Positions 55,878 to 64,000 are shown, counted from the first letter of the stretch. The stretch is DNA of 64,000 nt from Bifidobacterium hapali (GCF_002259755.1 NZ_MWWY01000020.1:1-64000), one strand, 5' to 3'. Translations and numbers: made by a program. The notes: a model not told the origin generated them from the letters alone.

Positions 55878-57146
55878 TCAGATTGGCAGTTGCGCGAGCA
55901 TGGACCATTCGCGGTCGGACTGGTTGTTGATGATTAGTGTGCCGCCGCGTTCGGCGAGTAGATTGCGGTATCGGCTCAGTCCAGTGCCAAGAGAGTGTGA
56001 TACAACGGATGGTGATTCCGTGGTTGCGGATGTCAGTGCGGTGTCGGCGAGCGCAATGGTTACGGTATCGTTGCCGATGCTGATGGTGAGGATGTAGTCG
56101 GCTTGTGGGTCGGCATGTTTGGCGATGTTACCGTAGAGTTCCTCTAACAGACCGAATACGAGATCATCAGGTTTGGCGTCTGTATTCGTGTTTGAGATGA
56201 TTGTTTGTCCGTTGAAACCGAGTTCGGCGAGGCGATGGTCGCCGTTGTGCGCGATGATACGCGCGCGTGCTGCGAGAGGACAGTCGACTGATACTGTTGG
56301 TGATGCTGGGCTACTGTTCTGGACTGTTGAACTGTTAGGGACGATAGTATTGCGAATGCCGCGCGTATCGTCATTGCGAGTTCTGTTGGTTCGATCTTCG
56401 ATCAGGTTGATGACCTCATGCGTGCGTTCGAGCGCGCCGGATGCCACGTCGCGCAGCTCGTGCAGTTCGGCGATGCTCGGATTGCGACCGTCAGCGATTG
56501 CTTTGTCGAGTCGCAAGATCAAATATGCGAGATCGTTCGATACATAATCGTGGATGTCTCGCGCAGTGCGTGCTTGTTTACGTCGATAGGCTAGTTCCAT
56601 GCGCGTAGTGTGCCGTTCATGATTCCATCGTGCAGCCATGCCGGCGAATAAAGCCGCTGCAAATAGTACGATCACTGGAGTAACGCCAGTCATAGAGACG
56701 GTTCCAAACAACGTGTGATCACTGGGATCGGACATCATGTTGCTGCTGGCGATGTTGCCCTGTGTAACGAGCCAGACCGATAGTGCGATTACTGTTACGA
56801 GTATTGATATGCGACGGAATGCGTAGCCGAGTATGCCGATTGCAACCAGTATTGCTAGTAATGTGGCGGATGGTTGTTTGACCGGTGCACAGCACAGCGC
56901 AATCCATAGCGCACTTGCGATTAGGGCTCCGCTCGCCGGGCGGAACGCCATGTAGATGAGTGTAGCCACATTTGCGCAGGCGCAGAGTGCGTCGACGACC
57001 GACATGCTGCTGGAAGCTACCGATATCATTGTTTCCATCGTGCATGCTAATGCGACGATTAGTATAGCGATCAGCAGCCATGCATTATTAGTCTGTTGAT
57101 CAGCATCAGCGAGACGTTGCCGCCATCGGTAGATCATCGCACCCAT
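55878..57146 (-). CDS. Histidine kinase 2 (HisKA_3 type)
   Basis: 422 residues: five or six membrane helices (about 22-175) with short outer loops, dimerisation helix with phospho-acceptor His199 in ARDIHDYVSNDLAYLILRLD, and an ATPase domain with N-box ELYGNIAKHA and G-box LGTGLSRYRNLLAERGGTL. Related to kinase 1 in topology and in both ATPase boxes. It follows regulator 2 by 48 bases, start preceded by GTAAGG. Operator 3 lies right behind it, so the binding-protein gene has its own promoter although transcription may also read through. Confidence 0.85.
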   Translation of the reverse strand: MGAMIYRWRQRLADADQQTNNAWLLIAILIVALACTMETMISVASSSMSVVDALCACANVATLIYMAFRPASGALIASALWIALCCAPVKQPSATLLAILVAIGILGYAFRRISILVTVIALSVWLVTQGNIASSNMMSDPSDHTLFGTVSMTGVTPVIVLFAAALFAGMAARWNHERHTTRMELAYRRKQARTARDIHDYVSNDLAYLILRLDKAIADGRNPSIAELHELRDVASGALERTHEVINLIEDRTNRTRNDDTRGIRNTIVPNSSTVQNSSPASPTVSVDCPLAARARIIAHNGDHRLAELGFNGQTIISNTNTDAKPDDLVFGLLEELYGNIAKHADPQADYILTISIGNDTVTIALADTALTSATTESPSVVSHSLGTGLSRYRNLLAERGGTLIINNQSDREWSMLAQLPI

Positions 57147-57194
57147 ATCGCATACCTTACACTTCCGTCTGCAGACTGGTAAGGCCGCAGACCA

Positions 57195-57959
57195 CTAGAA
57201 CATGTGTCGTCGCACGCATAGTGAGATTGCGTGAGCGCGGCTGCGAGCGCCGAGTTTTGTAAGCGCGCGACGTTCAAATGTTGCAACGGTAGGCGTGCCC
57301 ACATTGAGCTGAGTAGCAATCTCTTTAGTGGTCAATCCTTCCGCGTACAGCCGCAACACATCGCATTCCTTGGGCGAAAGCGCGCCCCGAGCAGCATCAT
57401 ATGAGCAATCTTCTAACAGCGCGTGCGCACTGGCAGCGTCAAGAAATCGTGGCGATACTTGCGATTCCTCTCCCGCACGATCATCGTCATCCTCGTCACC
57501 ATCAGTCGACAATCCTTGTGCGGCACGTCGAATCGCAACCACCATACCAGCTAAATCAGTTTTACCAACCAGCGCTTGCATACCGCAACGCACCGCTTCG
57601 TCACGAAACGCGCCCACCGCATACGACGTCACACCAACCACACCAACATCCGCTCGTTTGACTCGAATTGCACGACACACTTCAGTACCAGGCGCATCAT
57701 TCATCGACATATCAGTCACCAACACATCAGGTCTCAGCTCACGCCCTAAGCATCGACTGATCGCCACCGCACCAAGCGTACACGTCCAGATCACATCAAA
57801 TCGCACATCCATGCGCCGAATCATCGTCGCCAACACGCCCACCGCATATGGATCGTTGTCCACAATACCGATACGAATACGATCACCATCGCCATCATGC
57901 ATACTCATACTGCGCGCACCATCTAATTGACTCGCCGCGTCTTCCGCTACACTACTCAT
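57195..57959 (-). CDS. LuxR/NarL-type response regulator 2
   Basis: 254 residues from the ATG at 57959 (GGAAGG seven bases before). Receiver domain with VDND (33-36), Asp83 in VTDMS and Lys133; an acidic spacer (DGDEDDDDRAGEE); C-terminal LuxR-type helix-turn-helix (LSPKECDVLRLYAEGLTTKEIATQLNV). Its receiver shares a long pattern with regulator 1, pointing to duplication of the pair. First gene of a minus-strand set with kinase 2 and the binding protein. Confidence 0.9.
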   Translation of the reverse strand: MSSVAEDAASQLDGARSMSMHDGDGDRIRIGIVDNDPYAVGVLATMIRRMDVRFDVIWTCTLGAVAISRCLGRELRPDVLVTDMSMNDAPGTEVCRAIRVKRADVGVVGVTSYAVGAFRDEAVRCGMQALVGKTDLAGMVVAIRRAAQGLSTDGDEDDDDRAGEESQVSPRFLDAASAHALLEDCSYDAARGALSPKECDVLRLYAEGLTTKEIATQLNVGTPTVATFERRALTKLGARSRAHAISLCVRRHMF

Positions 57960-58018
57960 TTCACGACCTTCCAATCAATCACGATTCCATCATGGCATCA
58001 CGTTCACCACACAGCCAC

Positions 58019-58035
58019 GTCATAGTGACTATGAC
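58019..58035. promoter_or_regulatory. 17-bp palindrome between regulator 2 and a membrane protein
   Basis: GTCATAGTGACTATGAC is a perfect odd-length palindrome (8-bp arms around one G). It lies 60 bases before regulator 2 and 148 before the divergent membrane protein. It differs from the ATAGAC site. Possible operator; the rest of the gap shows nothing clear. Confidence 0.5.
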
Positions 58036-58182
58036 AACTATCATCCCACCAATCACACACGTTCTATGCTGAAACTATCAGCAACACGCTAACTGTTAAC
58101 ACAGCTAGTCTCCCCAATCGCAACGATCAGCGACTAGCTCAACGACAGCGAGCAAGGAATCACTCAAGGAAAGGAGTTCGAC

Positions 58183-59235
58183 ATGACCTCGACAACACGT
58201 CCAAGCCAAGTCAATGGAGACAATGGCCGATCGCTTCCACTGTTCACGTGGAATCGCGCACATTGGATTGGCACCATCACGCTCGCTGTGCTCATGCTTG
58301 TACTCGGGCTCGGCACAGGCGCGTTCATGCCGCTCACCGGCGGTCCTGACGACAAGTTCACCACTCCTACCGACTTCATATGGCTGTACAGTATGGTGAC
58401 GTTCTGGCCGATTGGTCTTGCTGCGGCAAATCTTGCACTCGGCGCAACACACTCCGGTAGTCTGTCGTTTCCACTCGTGAGTACGATGATCGGCCCGCTA
58501 GGATTCGGCTGGTGTAATATCCGGTTCACCCCTTGGCATGTCTACCGTGATTGGGGTGAATGGCTGAATCTTATGCGATCAAACGGTTTGCCACTGATCG
58601 GGAACACGCTTGTTGCTTGTGCGCTGCAAGTGCTGTTGTACGGAGCGATTGCGTTTGCCTGTTATGCGATCGGCCGGTACGGGCTTCGTCGCCTGTTCCT
58701 CGCGCCGCAACCGGGGAGCGTGAGCAGTCGCATGGTGGCGTGGGTTCAACGGGACACATTGCGTTTCGGCTGCTGGCTGACCATGACAATCATGTATGGA
58801 CTGATGCTGGTATTGAATCTGTTGCGCGGCGAATTCATTATGGCATTAGCATTGATGTTCAATTTCGTCGTACCGCCAGTGATGCTGGTGACGTGCGGTC
58901 TGTACGCGTTGCGTCCGGCGGCGCTCGGCGAACAGTCGCTCAATGCCAGTACCACCACGATGTCCATCGGCTTGGCGTTACGCTCTGCATTGTTCCCGTT
59001 GGTGAGCGCACTCATAGGTGTCGTACAGACCTTTGCGGCGATTGGTCTGTATCTCGATGAATGTCCAAGCAATGGAATCTGTACGCAAGTGGGCAGTTGG
59101 TTCATTGATTGGTCATCGCTAGTAGACGAGGTGCGCTGGTTTGGCGTGGTGTTTCTCGTCGCTGGATATCTCGGGTATCTTGCGGTACTGCTGCCGCGAC
59201 TGCTCATCCGTGCGGTGCGTAATCGCCGGCGATGA
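58183..59235 (+). CDS. Polytopic membrane protein of unknown function
   Basis: 350 residues with about eight hydrophobic segments (for example IGTITLAVLMLVLGLGTGAF, WLYSMVTFWPIGLAAANLAL, ALQVLLYGAIAFACYAIG, FMALALMFNFVVPPVMLVTC-like region, VVFLVAGYLGYLAVLLPRLL). No recognised motif. GGAAAGGAG precedes the ATG. It is divergent from regulator 2, with a palindrome in between, so it may be a target of that system. Confidence 0.75.
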   Translation: MTSTTRPSQVNGDNGRSLPLFTWNRAHWIGTITLAVLMLVLGLGTGAFMPLTGGPDDKFTTPTDFIWLYSMVTFWPIGLAAANLALGATHSGSLSFPLVSTMIGPLGFGWCNIRFTPWHVYRDWGEWLNLMRSNGLPLIGNTLVACALQVLLYGAIAFACYAIGRYGLRRLFLAPQPGSVSSRMVAWVQRDTLRFGCWLTMTIMYGLMLVLNLLRGEFIMALALMFNFVVPPVMLVTCGLYALRPAALGEQSLNASTTTMSIGLALRSALFPLVSALIGVVQTFAAIGLYLDECPSNGICTQVGSWFIDWSSLVDEVRWFGVVFLVAGYLGYLAVLLPRLLIRAVRNRRR

Positions 59236-59320
59236 GCCGTCGCGGCAACAACTGGTTACTCACTGCGCCGGCTGATCGGATGTATTAGGAGAAGGTGAAT
59301 CAGTTGACTCCTGATCAGTA

Positions 59321-60913
59321 TTATCTTTCCGGTGTAGGTGGCTGCTGTTGCTGCTGTTGCTGCTGTTGCTGCTGTTGCTGGGCTTCTTCCTGAGCTTTCT
59401 TCTCAGCTTCAGCCTTCGCAGCAGCATCAGCGGCAGCCTTTGCGGCAGCTTCCTCAGCAGCTTTCTGCTGGGCAGCTGCGGCCGCTGCCGCTGCCGCAGC
59501 TTGTTGCTGTGCTAGCCGCTGAGCTTCAGCTTGCTGAGCCGCTGCAGCATTCTGATCAGCGAGTTCCTGTGCAGAATTGTTCACGTCATCAAGTGCTGTC
59601 TGCAATGCAGAGGACGCATCCTGCAAAGCTTTAACATCCGGCTTTGACTGGCCGAGCAATTCGTTTGCTTTATCAATCGCAGACTGCAATGCTTGACGAG
59701 TTGCATCATCAGCTACTGCACCGAGCGTATTGTCAAGACGAGTCTGCGCATCGGCCACAGCAGTAGTCAGCTGCTGCTTCACCTTGTCACGGTCTGCATC
59801 AGTTTTCTTCGTCTGGCTAGCAGTCACCGCATCCGCAGCTTGAGTCAGCGACGAGGCGAGTTCTTTGGCTTGATCAGCACCAGTGTTCGCATCAGCAGTT
59901 TGCTTGGTGAGCGTGTCAACACCGGCAGATTCGCCACAAGCGCTCACTTCATTGAGTGAGTTAGCGTTGCTCACCGCTTTCTTCAGCGCAGCAATAGTCG
60001 CAGCATCAGCGACCTGATCAGTAGTCACTTTCTGTGCACTTGCGCTCTTGCTGACCGCAGTCTTTAACGCGTCAGCCGCATCTTGATAACTCTTGTATGC
60101 GGCTTGGCAAGCTATAAGTTTGTCAGCACGCATGGTATCACTTTGGCGATTGTTCCACATGAACGCGCCGCCCGCGGATAGCACGGCTACGGCAGCAACT
60201 ACAGCGATTCCACCAATTACAAACTTTGGATTGAACGCAGTAGTTCGTCCAACAGCTGGGGCTGCCCCATTCGTAGGCGGAACTGACGCGGGTGCAGTAC
60301 CAAGTGCACCGATTGGTGCGATCGGACCAGTTTGTGAGATCTCTGAGAAATCTTCCATATCAGCGCTCACCACATTGCTGCTACCGCTGATCTCTGGAAT
60401 GGCACTCTTGCCAGCACTATGGTCAGTTTCAGCTGCAATCGTCGGGTTAAGCGGCAGAGCATTCAGTGATGGTGGCACCGGTGGAGCAGGCGATAATACT
60501 TGTGTCGCGCCACTATCTACCGACTCAGTCTCTGGTTTGGTAGCCGGCAATACTTGCGTAGCGCCTGTTTCTACTGGCTCTGCCGGATTGGGCGCAGCCA
60601 TACTCGGCAGTACTTGTGTAGTCTCACCATCAGTCACAGGAACAGACTGAGGCACAGGCGATGCATTAATCGGCGTAACAGCGATATCCGGTACTGGAAC
60701 GTCAGCGTCAGGGTTCGGCAGACTAGCACCGGTGACACTGGGCGTAACGGTAGGCTGCGAATCTGTTTCAATGGGTGGGAAACTAAAGTCAATAGGTTTT
60801 GTTTCGGCTTCTGACTCATGAGCCACGTCGAATGACAGATCGTCAAGTGGCACGTCTGGCAGCCCGTCATCCTGTGTTCCACGGGTCTGCGCAGTCCAAT
60901 CGTCATTCAGCAT
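59321..60913 (-). CDS. TQVL-repeat / coiled-coil / polyglutamine membrane protein
   Basis: 530 residues. The N-terminal cytoplasmic 230 are acidic and Pro/Thr-rich and contain three TQVL boxes (TTQVLP, GATQVLP, GATQVLS). One membrane helix follows (about 234-254), then an outer helical region with repeated Ala/Lys/Asp heptads and two cysteines, a Q/A-rich coiled coil (QQAEAQRLAQQQAAAA...) and twelve glutamines before PPTPER. The glutamines come from a CTG/TTG-type trinucleotide run on the plus strand (59343-59378). Function unknown; the TQVL boxes resemble threonine-kinase/FHA docking sites of actinobacteria. Confidence 0.75.
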   Translation of the reverse strand: MLNDDWTAQTRGTQDDGLPDVPLDDLSFDVAHESEAETKPIDFSFPPIETDSQPTVTPSVTGASLPNPDADVPVPDIAVTPINASPVPQSVPVTDGETTQVLPSMAAPNPAEPVETGATQVLPATKPETESVDSGATQVLSPAPPVPPSLNALPLNPTIAAETDHSAGKSAIPEISGSSNVVSADMEDFSEISQTGPIAPIGALGTAPASVPPTNGAAPAVGRTTAFNPKFVIGGIAVVAAVAVLSAGGAFMWNNRQSDTMRADKLIACQAAYKSYQDAADALKTAVSKSASAQKVTTDQVADAATIAALKKAVSNANSLNEVSACGESAGVDTLTKQTADANTGADQAKELASSLTQAADAVTASQTKKTDADRDKVKQQLTTAVADAQTRLDNTLGAVADDATRQALQSAIDKANELLGQSKPDVKALQDASSALQTALDDVNNSAQELADQNAAAAQQAEAQRLAQQQAAAAAAAAAAQQKAAEEAAAKAAADAAAKAEAEKKAQEEAQQQQQQQQQQQQQPPTPER

Positions 60914-61049
60914 CGTCGGCCCCTTGCTTGTCGTCTACTGCCTATTCGTACGACATCATAATAGGGGGCGCCCCTTTCAAGCAAGCCGACAGCCCTCAAT
61001 AACCATCACCAACCTATACCCCCAGCAATAGCAAAACTTGCTTAACGCA

Positions 61050-61082
61050 ATGAAGCCCGACCAGTAGGTGGTCGGGCTTCAT
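61050..61082. terminator. Orphan terminator-like hairpin
   Basis: ATGAAGCCCGACC (61050-61062) and GGTCGGGCTTCAT (61070-61082) pair perfectly, one more pair closes the loop. No gene ends nearby: it lies upstream of the polyglutamine gene and 645 bases behind the lipoprotein gene. It may be the leftover terminator of a lost gene, or belong to that lipoprotein transcript. Confidence 0.6.
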
Positions 61083-61330
61083 CAGCGAGGAGAAGGAAGA
61101 AGAAGAAAGGAAGTTCAGTTGTTCGCAGTTGTTCAGCTGCTAACAGTCATATAACCACCCGTTTCGGTACATTACGTAGATAGTAGCTGAAAGTTATCTG
61201 AATATATTGAAATGAGGCATACCGCTAAGAACAGTCGAAGAAAATCGGTTAATGGGTAAAGACTGGTGTTTAGTGAGACTTGAGTATGGTTCAGGCTCTT
61301 CTGTGGTGTAATTGGGGATGGTCGGTGAGG

Positions 61331-61522
61331 ATTGTGGCTTGTTGTGGGGTATATCTTGCAGTTCTAGGTTACTGAGCCATGTATGACGCTTGTTGTGAGC
61401 AAAACTGAAATAGTGAAAAGCCCGGAATTCCACGCTTTCTACTATTCGCATCATAGTGAATATCGGCACGATATCCCGCTGATTAACCTAGAACTGCAAG
61501 ATACACTTCATAACAAGCCAAT
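61331..61522. mobile_element. 192-bp MITE-like inverted-repeat element
   Basis: Terminal inverted repeats 61331-61371 and 61484-61522 match over about 39-41 bp with few differences; the inner 20 bp (61352-61371 against 61484-61503) are perfect (start TATCTTGCAGTTC). The middle contains a second, imperfect inverted repeat (GAAATAGTG..AAAGC against GCTTTCTACTATTC, about 61407-61445). No coding potential and no clear target-site duplication. It could be a MITE, an insertion-sequence remnant or a long structured RNA. Confidence 0.55.
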
Positions 61523-61726
61523 TCGATTATTCGTTAACAAATATTGCCCGAACTGGTGACTGGTTGCAGTTGCAAGATCGCGAAGTCTGTCAGACGACGC
61601 GAAAACATATAAAGCCAAGCCTAATAGCAAACAATAAGGGGATGCCAAACGGTCCTCATCAACCGCTAGACATCCTCTTTTGCTTGTCACGCCATCGTAG
61701 ACCAACAAATCAGCGCAATCGCTCAG

Positions 61727-62311
61727 CTAGTTACGAACCGATTGATCAATCACCGTACGATTACCCAGCGGTTGTTGCAATGTAACGATCATCGTATAGT
61801 ACACCGCTTGCATCGTACATGCTTCTGGAGCACTTGGTATGAGTCCCTCAACTAATCGCACAGCTACTTGCGTATCCGTTTCCTGTATGTCAACGCGATA
61901 TCCATAACAGCTGTCGGTACCGCCCATAAAGTACAGTCGCAACGTCGCATCTGAGACGACTGCGTAACTGTTGATTGACAGGTCATGTTCATGACTGAGA
62001 CTCGTTGATGGTGTGACCTCGCTCTCATCGCGAGTGTCAGCATAATCGTCGGTGACCTGCGGCACGACACCGTCATTACGCCCTGTAGTAACATTCCACG
62101 GTGCGATCTTTGCCATTGTTTCTTCGCCGGTGTTATTGTTTGGCGGCATACTGTGCGACGACGTCGTATCGGACGGCGCAGCTGGTGATGTCGAGTTAGG
62201 TTGTACCGCACTACCGCAACCGGCTGTCATGATGACTGACATTGTCAGCGCAATGATGAGCGACAATGCGCGCGATACGGTGCGTCGCATTACGCTGCGA
62301 TTAGTGGCCAT
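61727..62311 (-). CDS. Small secreted lipoprotein, unknown function
   Basis: 194 residues from the ATG at 62311 (GAGGAT upstream); a later in-frame ATG seven codons on is possible. Signal peptide with basic start (RRTVSR), hydrophobic core and lipobox-like MTAGC (Cys32), then a Ser/Thr/Pro-rich linker (to about 70) and a compact C-terminal part with two cysteines (DSCYGYRVDIQETDTQVAVRLVEG ... PEACTMQAV). This ending resembles uncharacterised actinobacterial lipoproteins with a disulfide-linked beta domain. No partner is evident. Confidence 0.75.
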   Translation of the reverse strand: MATNRSVMRRTVSRALSLIIALTMSVIMTAGCGSAVQPNSTSPAAPSDTTSSHSMPPNNNTGEETMAKIAPWNVTTGRNDGVVPQVTDDYADTRDESEVTPSTSLSHEHDLSINSYAVVSDATLRLYFMGGTDSCYGYRVDIQETDTQVAVRLVEGLIPSAPEACTMQAVYYTMIVTLQQPLGNRTVIDQSVRN

Positions 62312-62377
62312 ATCCTCAGTATATATTGCTTTTCGATAGTTCTGCCTCGTACTGAATGATCGCATAAATGCGCATAG

Positions 62378-62746
62378 CACATTATTAGCACAAACAAGTA
62401 CTCAAAGCCATATTCAGGGAAAGATCCTGAACTCGACGATGGAGATATTTTCAAAGCATTCGTGCCTGTTCGCTGGCTGAAAGGTACTGCCATTGCAAGT
62501 GATACACCAGCTCATCATGACCCAGTAAATGACCTAGTGAATGACCCAGTAAATGACCTATCAGTGCGGGAACAACTTCTACTAAACGTGATTCGAAAGA
62601 ACCCGTCAATTACCTATCAGCAAGCCGCACAAGCATTATTAGTATCTGAATCCACCATAAAACGAATACTCCGAACACTGCGAACGTCGGGAATCATCGA
62701 ACGAGATGGTTCAGATAAACGTGGAACATGGCGGGTTCTTTCCTGA
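62378..62746 (+). pseudogene. 3' remnant of an AlbA/AAA_4-type regulator
   Basis: The frame is open from 62378 after a stop and reads YSKPYSGKDPELDDGDIFKAFVPVRW, the typical join between the ATPase-like and helix-turn-helix parts of AlbA_2/AAA_4 transcriptional regulators (PEF...DGDIF/FK..IP). A short linker with three imperfect DPVND/DLVND repeats (PVNDLVNDPVNDLSVREQ) leads to a winged helix (ITYQQAAQALLVSESTIKRILRTLRTSGIIERDG) and a proper stop. The first 350 or so residues are missing, so this is a truncated gene; a product from the in-frame GTG at 62462 (94 residues) cannot be excluded. Confidence 0.7.
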
Positions 62747-62756
62747 TTTTGGTGGC

Positions 62757-62797
62757 TGATTGTGGTGGCTCAGCCTTATCCTGAGCCACCACAATCA
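62757..62797. terminator. 17-bp perfect inverted repeat
   Basis: Arms 62757-62773 and 62781-62797 pair perfectly around 7 bases, between the gene remnant and the convergent alcohol dehydrogenase. Confidence 0.75.
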
Positions 62798-62813
62798 TCA
62801 CTTCACATCGCCA

Positions 62814-63857
62814 TTACAGTGTGATGAGGGCTTTGATGACGTTGCGCTGGTCCATTGCCTCGTAGGCGTCTTGAATATGGTCAAGATCGTAAACGCCAGT
62901 GAACACGCGTCCCGGATTGATCTGATGCGAGAGCACCGCGTCAAGCAGACCGCCGGCAATGTCATAGTGACGTACCGGTGCCGGACCACCCTTAATACCA
63001 ATGTTGGCATAGAACGTGCCTTCCGCGCTGATCGTCACATCGTGAGGCAAGCCGACGCGGCCAATCACACCGCCGCGACGAACAAGTCCGAGTGCCGTGT
63101 CGAACGACTGTTTCGAGCCAACACACTCAAGTACCGCGTCTGCACCGTAGCCATCAGTCATCGACAGTACTTTGTCGATTGCAGCTTGATCGCGTTCCGG
63201 AACAATGTCGGTCGCGCCGAATTCGCGGGCGAGCGCAGCGCGATCTTCATGTCGGCTCATGGCAATAATGCGTGTCGCACCGCGCATCTTGGCCGCAATC
63301 ACACCGCACAGGCCGACTGCACCGTCGCCCATCACAACAGCCGTATCTCCCGACTTGACTTCGGCGGATACTGCGGCATGATATCCAGTCGACATCACGT
63401 CGGAAATCGTCAGCAGTGAGGCGAGTGTCGCATCATCGTAGTCGTCTGGCGAACCGGGCACCACGACCACTGTGCCGTCGGCTTCAGGCACGCGCAAGTA
63501 TTCGGCTTGGCAAGCAGAGAAATAGCCGCCGTGAGGGCAGACTGATTCAAATCCAGCCTTGCAAACCGGGCACGTTCCGCAGCTGTACGGGAATGGTACG
63601 ACCACGAAATCGTCGGGTTTGACCGAAGCAACTGCGGAACCGACTTCCTCAACTACGCCGATTGCTTCGTGTCCAATTTGTGAATGCGGTGTTTGTTCAG
63701 ATAGGCCGCGGAAAAACCACAGGTCCGAACCGCATACGCAGGTGCGTACAACGCGAATAACAATGTCATCGTCGCGTTCAATGGTTGCTTTTGCTACTTC
63801 CTCGACGGCGATAGTGCCCGGTTTGACGAATATTGCAGCTTTCATTGTTGCGCTCAT
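62814..63857 (-). CDS. Zinc-dependent alcohol dehydrogenase family protein
   Basis: 347-residue medium-chain dehydrogenase. Catalytic zinc ligands Cys42 (VCGSD) and His63-Glu64 (GHEAIG), structural zinc cysteines 93, 96, 99 and 107 (CGTCPVCKAGFESVC), NAD(P) site GDGAVGLCGVIAAKMRGA and a later EC-V-G-S dehydrogenase core (LECVGSKQSFDTAL). The substrate is not evident; related bifidobacterial enzymes act on alcohols or threonine-like compounds. GAAGGAG lies before the ATG. Monocistronic. The 143 bases upstream to the window edge show no gene. Confidence 0.9.
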   Translation of the reverse strand: MSATMKAAIFVKPGTIAVEEVAKATIERDDDIVIRVVRTCVCGSDLWFFRGLSEQTPHSQIGHEAIGVVEEVGSAVASVKPDDFVVVPFPYSCGTCPVCKAGFESVCPHGGYFSACQAEYLRVPEADGTVVVVPGSPDDYDDATLASLLTISDVMSTGYHAAVSAEVKSGDTAVVMGDGAVGLCGVIAAKMRGATRIIAMSRHEDRAALAREFGATDIVPERDQAAIDKVLSMTDGYGADAVLECVGSKQSFDTALGLVRRGGVIGRVGLPHDVTISAEGTFYANIGIKGGPAPVRHYDIAGGLLDAVLSHQINPGRVFTGVYDLDHIQDAYEAMDQRNVIKALITL

Positions 63858-64000
63858 GTATGCTCCTTCAATCGATTGTTGGTTATGCGAACTAGTCGGT
63901 TTCTCATAACCGGCGAGCGGAATCGTTGACGTCTTCTACCGTACGAACTGTAAGTACTTGAAGTAAAGCGGGTATGTCTCGGTTGTGTCGGCGGCGTGTC

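Larger units (their letters stand above)
60914..61726. other. Gene-poor stretch of about 0.8 kb
   Basis: No credible gene. It holds a strong hairpin (61050-61082), a purine-rich run just behind it (about 61087-61112), and the MITE-like element at 61331-61522. The outer parts could be remnants of lost genes; nothing recognisable is left. Confidence 0.6.

Noticed and set aside
59343-59378. Trinucleotide run as a phase-variation switch
   Set aside because: Unit length is three, so changes keep the frame; only length variation of the glutamine tail is expected.
61194-61469. Minus-strand frame of 91 codons in the gene-poor gap
   Set aside because: It crosses one arm of the inverted-repeat element, has no ribosome site and no recognisable sequence.
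62760-63419. Plus-strand frame of 219 codons opposite the alcohol dehydrogenase
   Set aside because: Antisense shadow that starts inside the terminator hairpin.

Overview
The window looks like a chromosomal segment of a Bifidobacteriaceae member (high-G+C Gram-positive, Actinobacteria). The grounds are: a division/cell-wall (dcw) cluster in actinobacterial order without ftsZ; a polyphosphate glucokinase; the lexA / LysM protein / nrdR arrangement with actinobacterial SOS boxes; an L-lactate dehydrogenase of bifidobacterial size; a HelD-type RNA polymerase recycling ATPase; and a GH78 rhamnosidase. I did not recognise the exact species. No rRNA, tRNA or CRISPR array was seen.

Layout. 1-0.8 kb: 3' end of a sortase-anchored surface protein, followed by a non-coding 63-bp tandem repeat array (about 1.0-1.5 kb) flanked by near-identical 24-bp direct repeats. 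1.5-5.7 kb: aminotransferase, polyphosphate glucokinase, nitroreductase and a GT2 glycosyltransferase. 5.7-20.5 kb: the dcw operon on the minus strand (mraZ-rsmH-ftsL-ftsI-MurE-like-murF-mraY-murD-ftsW-murG-murC-ftsQ). It has MraZ boxes at 10-bp spacing upstream, and a MurE-like protein without P-loop or ligase domain in the murE position. 20.8-24.3 kb: helD and serA. 24.5-26.2 kb: SOS module (nrdR, LysM division-inhibitor-like protein, lexA with four LexA boxes). 26.3-35.4 kb: CDF cation exporter, ldh with two structurally matching hairpins behind it, hflX, an RsmC-like methyltransferase and hrpA. 35.5-43 kb: MFS exporter, an AT-rich island with a DUF4143 ATPase, SOS-controlled rarA and a DUF3516-type helicase. 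43-47.5 kb: divergent alpha-L-rhamnosidase and MFS transporter.

47.6-59.2 kb holds the least ordinary region. It contains an ABC export-type system (permease, HlyD-like adaptor with a peptidoglycan-binding domain, ATPase), a cysteine-paired lipoprotein, two related histidine kinase/LuxR-type response regulator pairs in opposite orientation, and a membrane-anchored LplA-type solute-binding protein with no sugar permeases. The adaptor, lipoprotein and binding-protein genes share a 16-bp inverted repeat (ATAGAC-N4-GTCTAT) at nearly the same distance upstream. Two of these promoter regions are duplicated over 63 bp at about 90% identity. I propose that these genes form one envelope-sensing regulon.

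59.3-64 kb: a Thr-Gln-Val-Leu/coiled-coil/polyglutamine membrane protein, a gene-poor stretch with a 192-bp MITE-like inverted-repeat element, a lipoprotein, the 3' remnant of an AlbA/AAA_4-type regulator, and a zinc alcohol dehydrogenase. Several intergenic gaps carry long perfect inverted repeats (17-31 bp arms) or short dispersed repeats.
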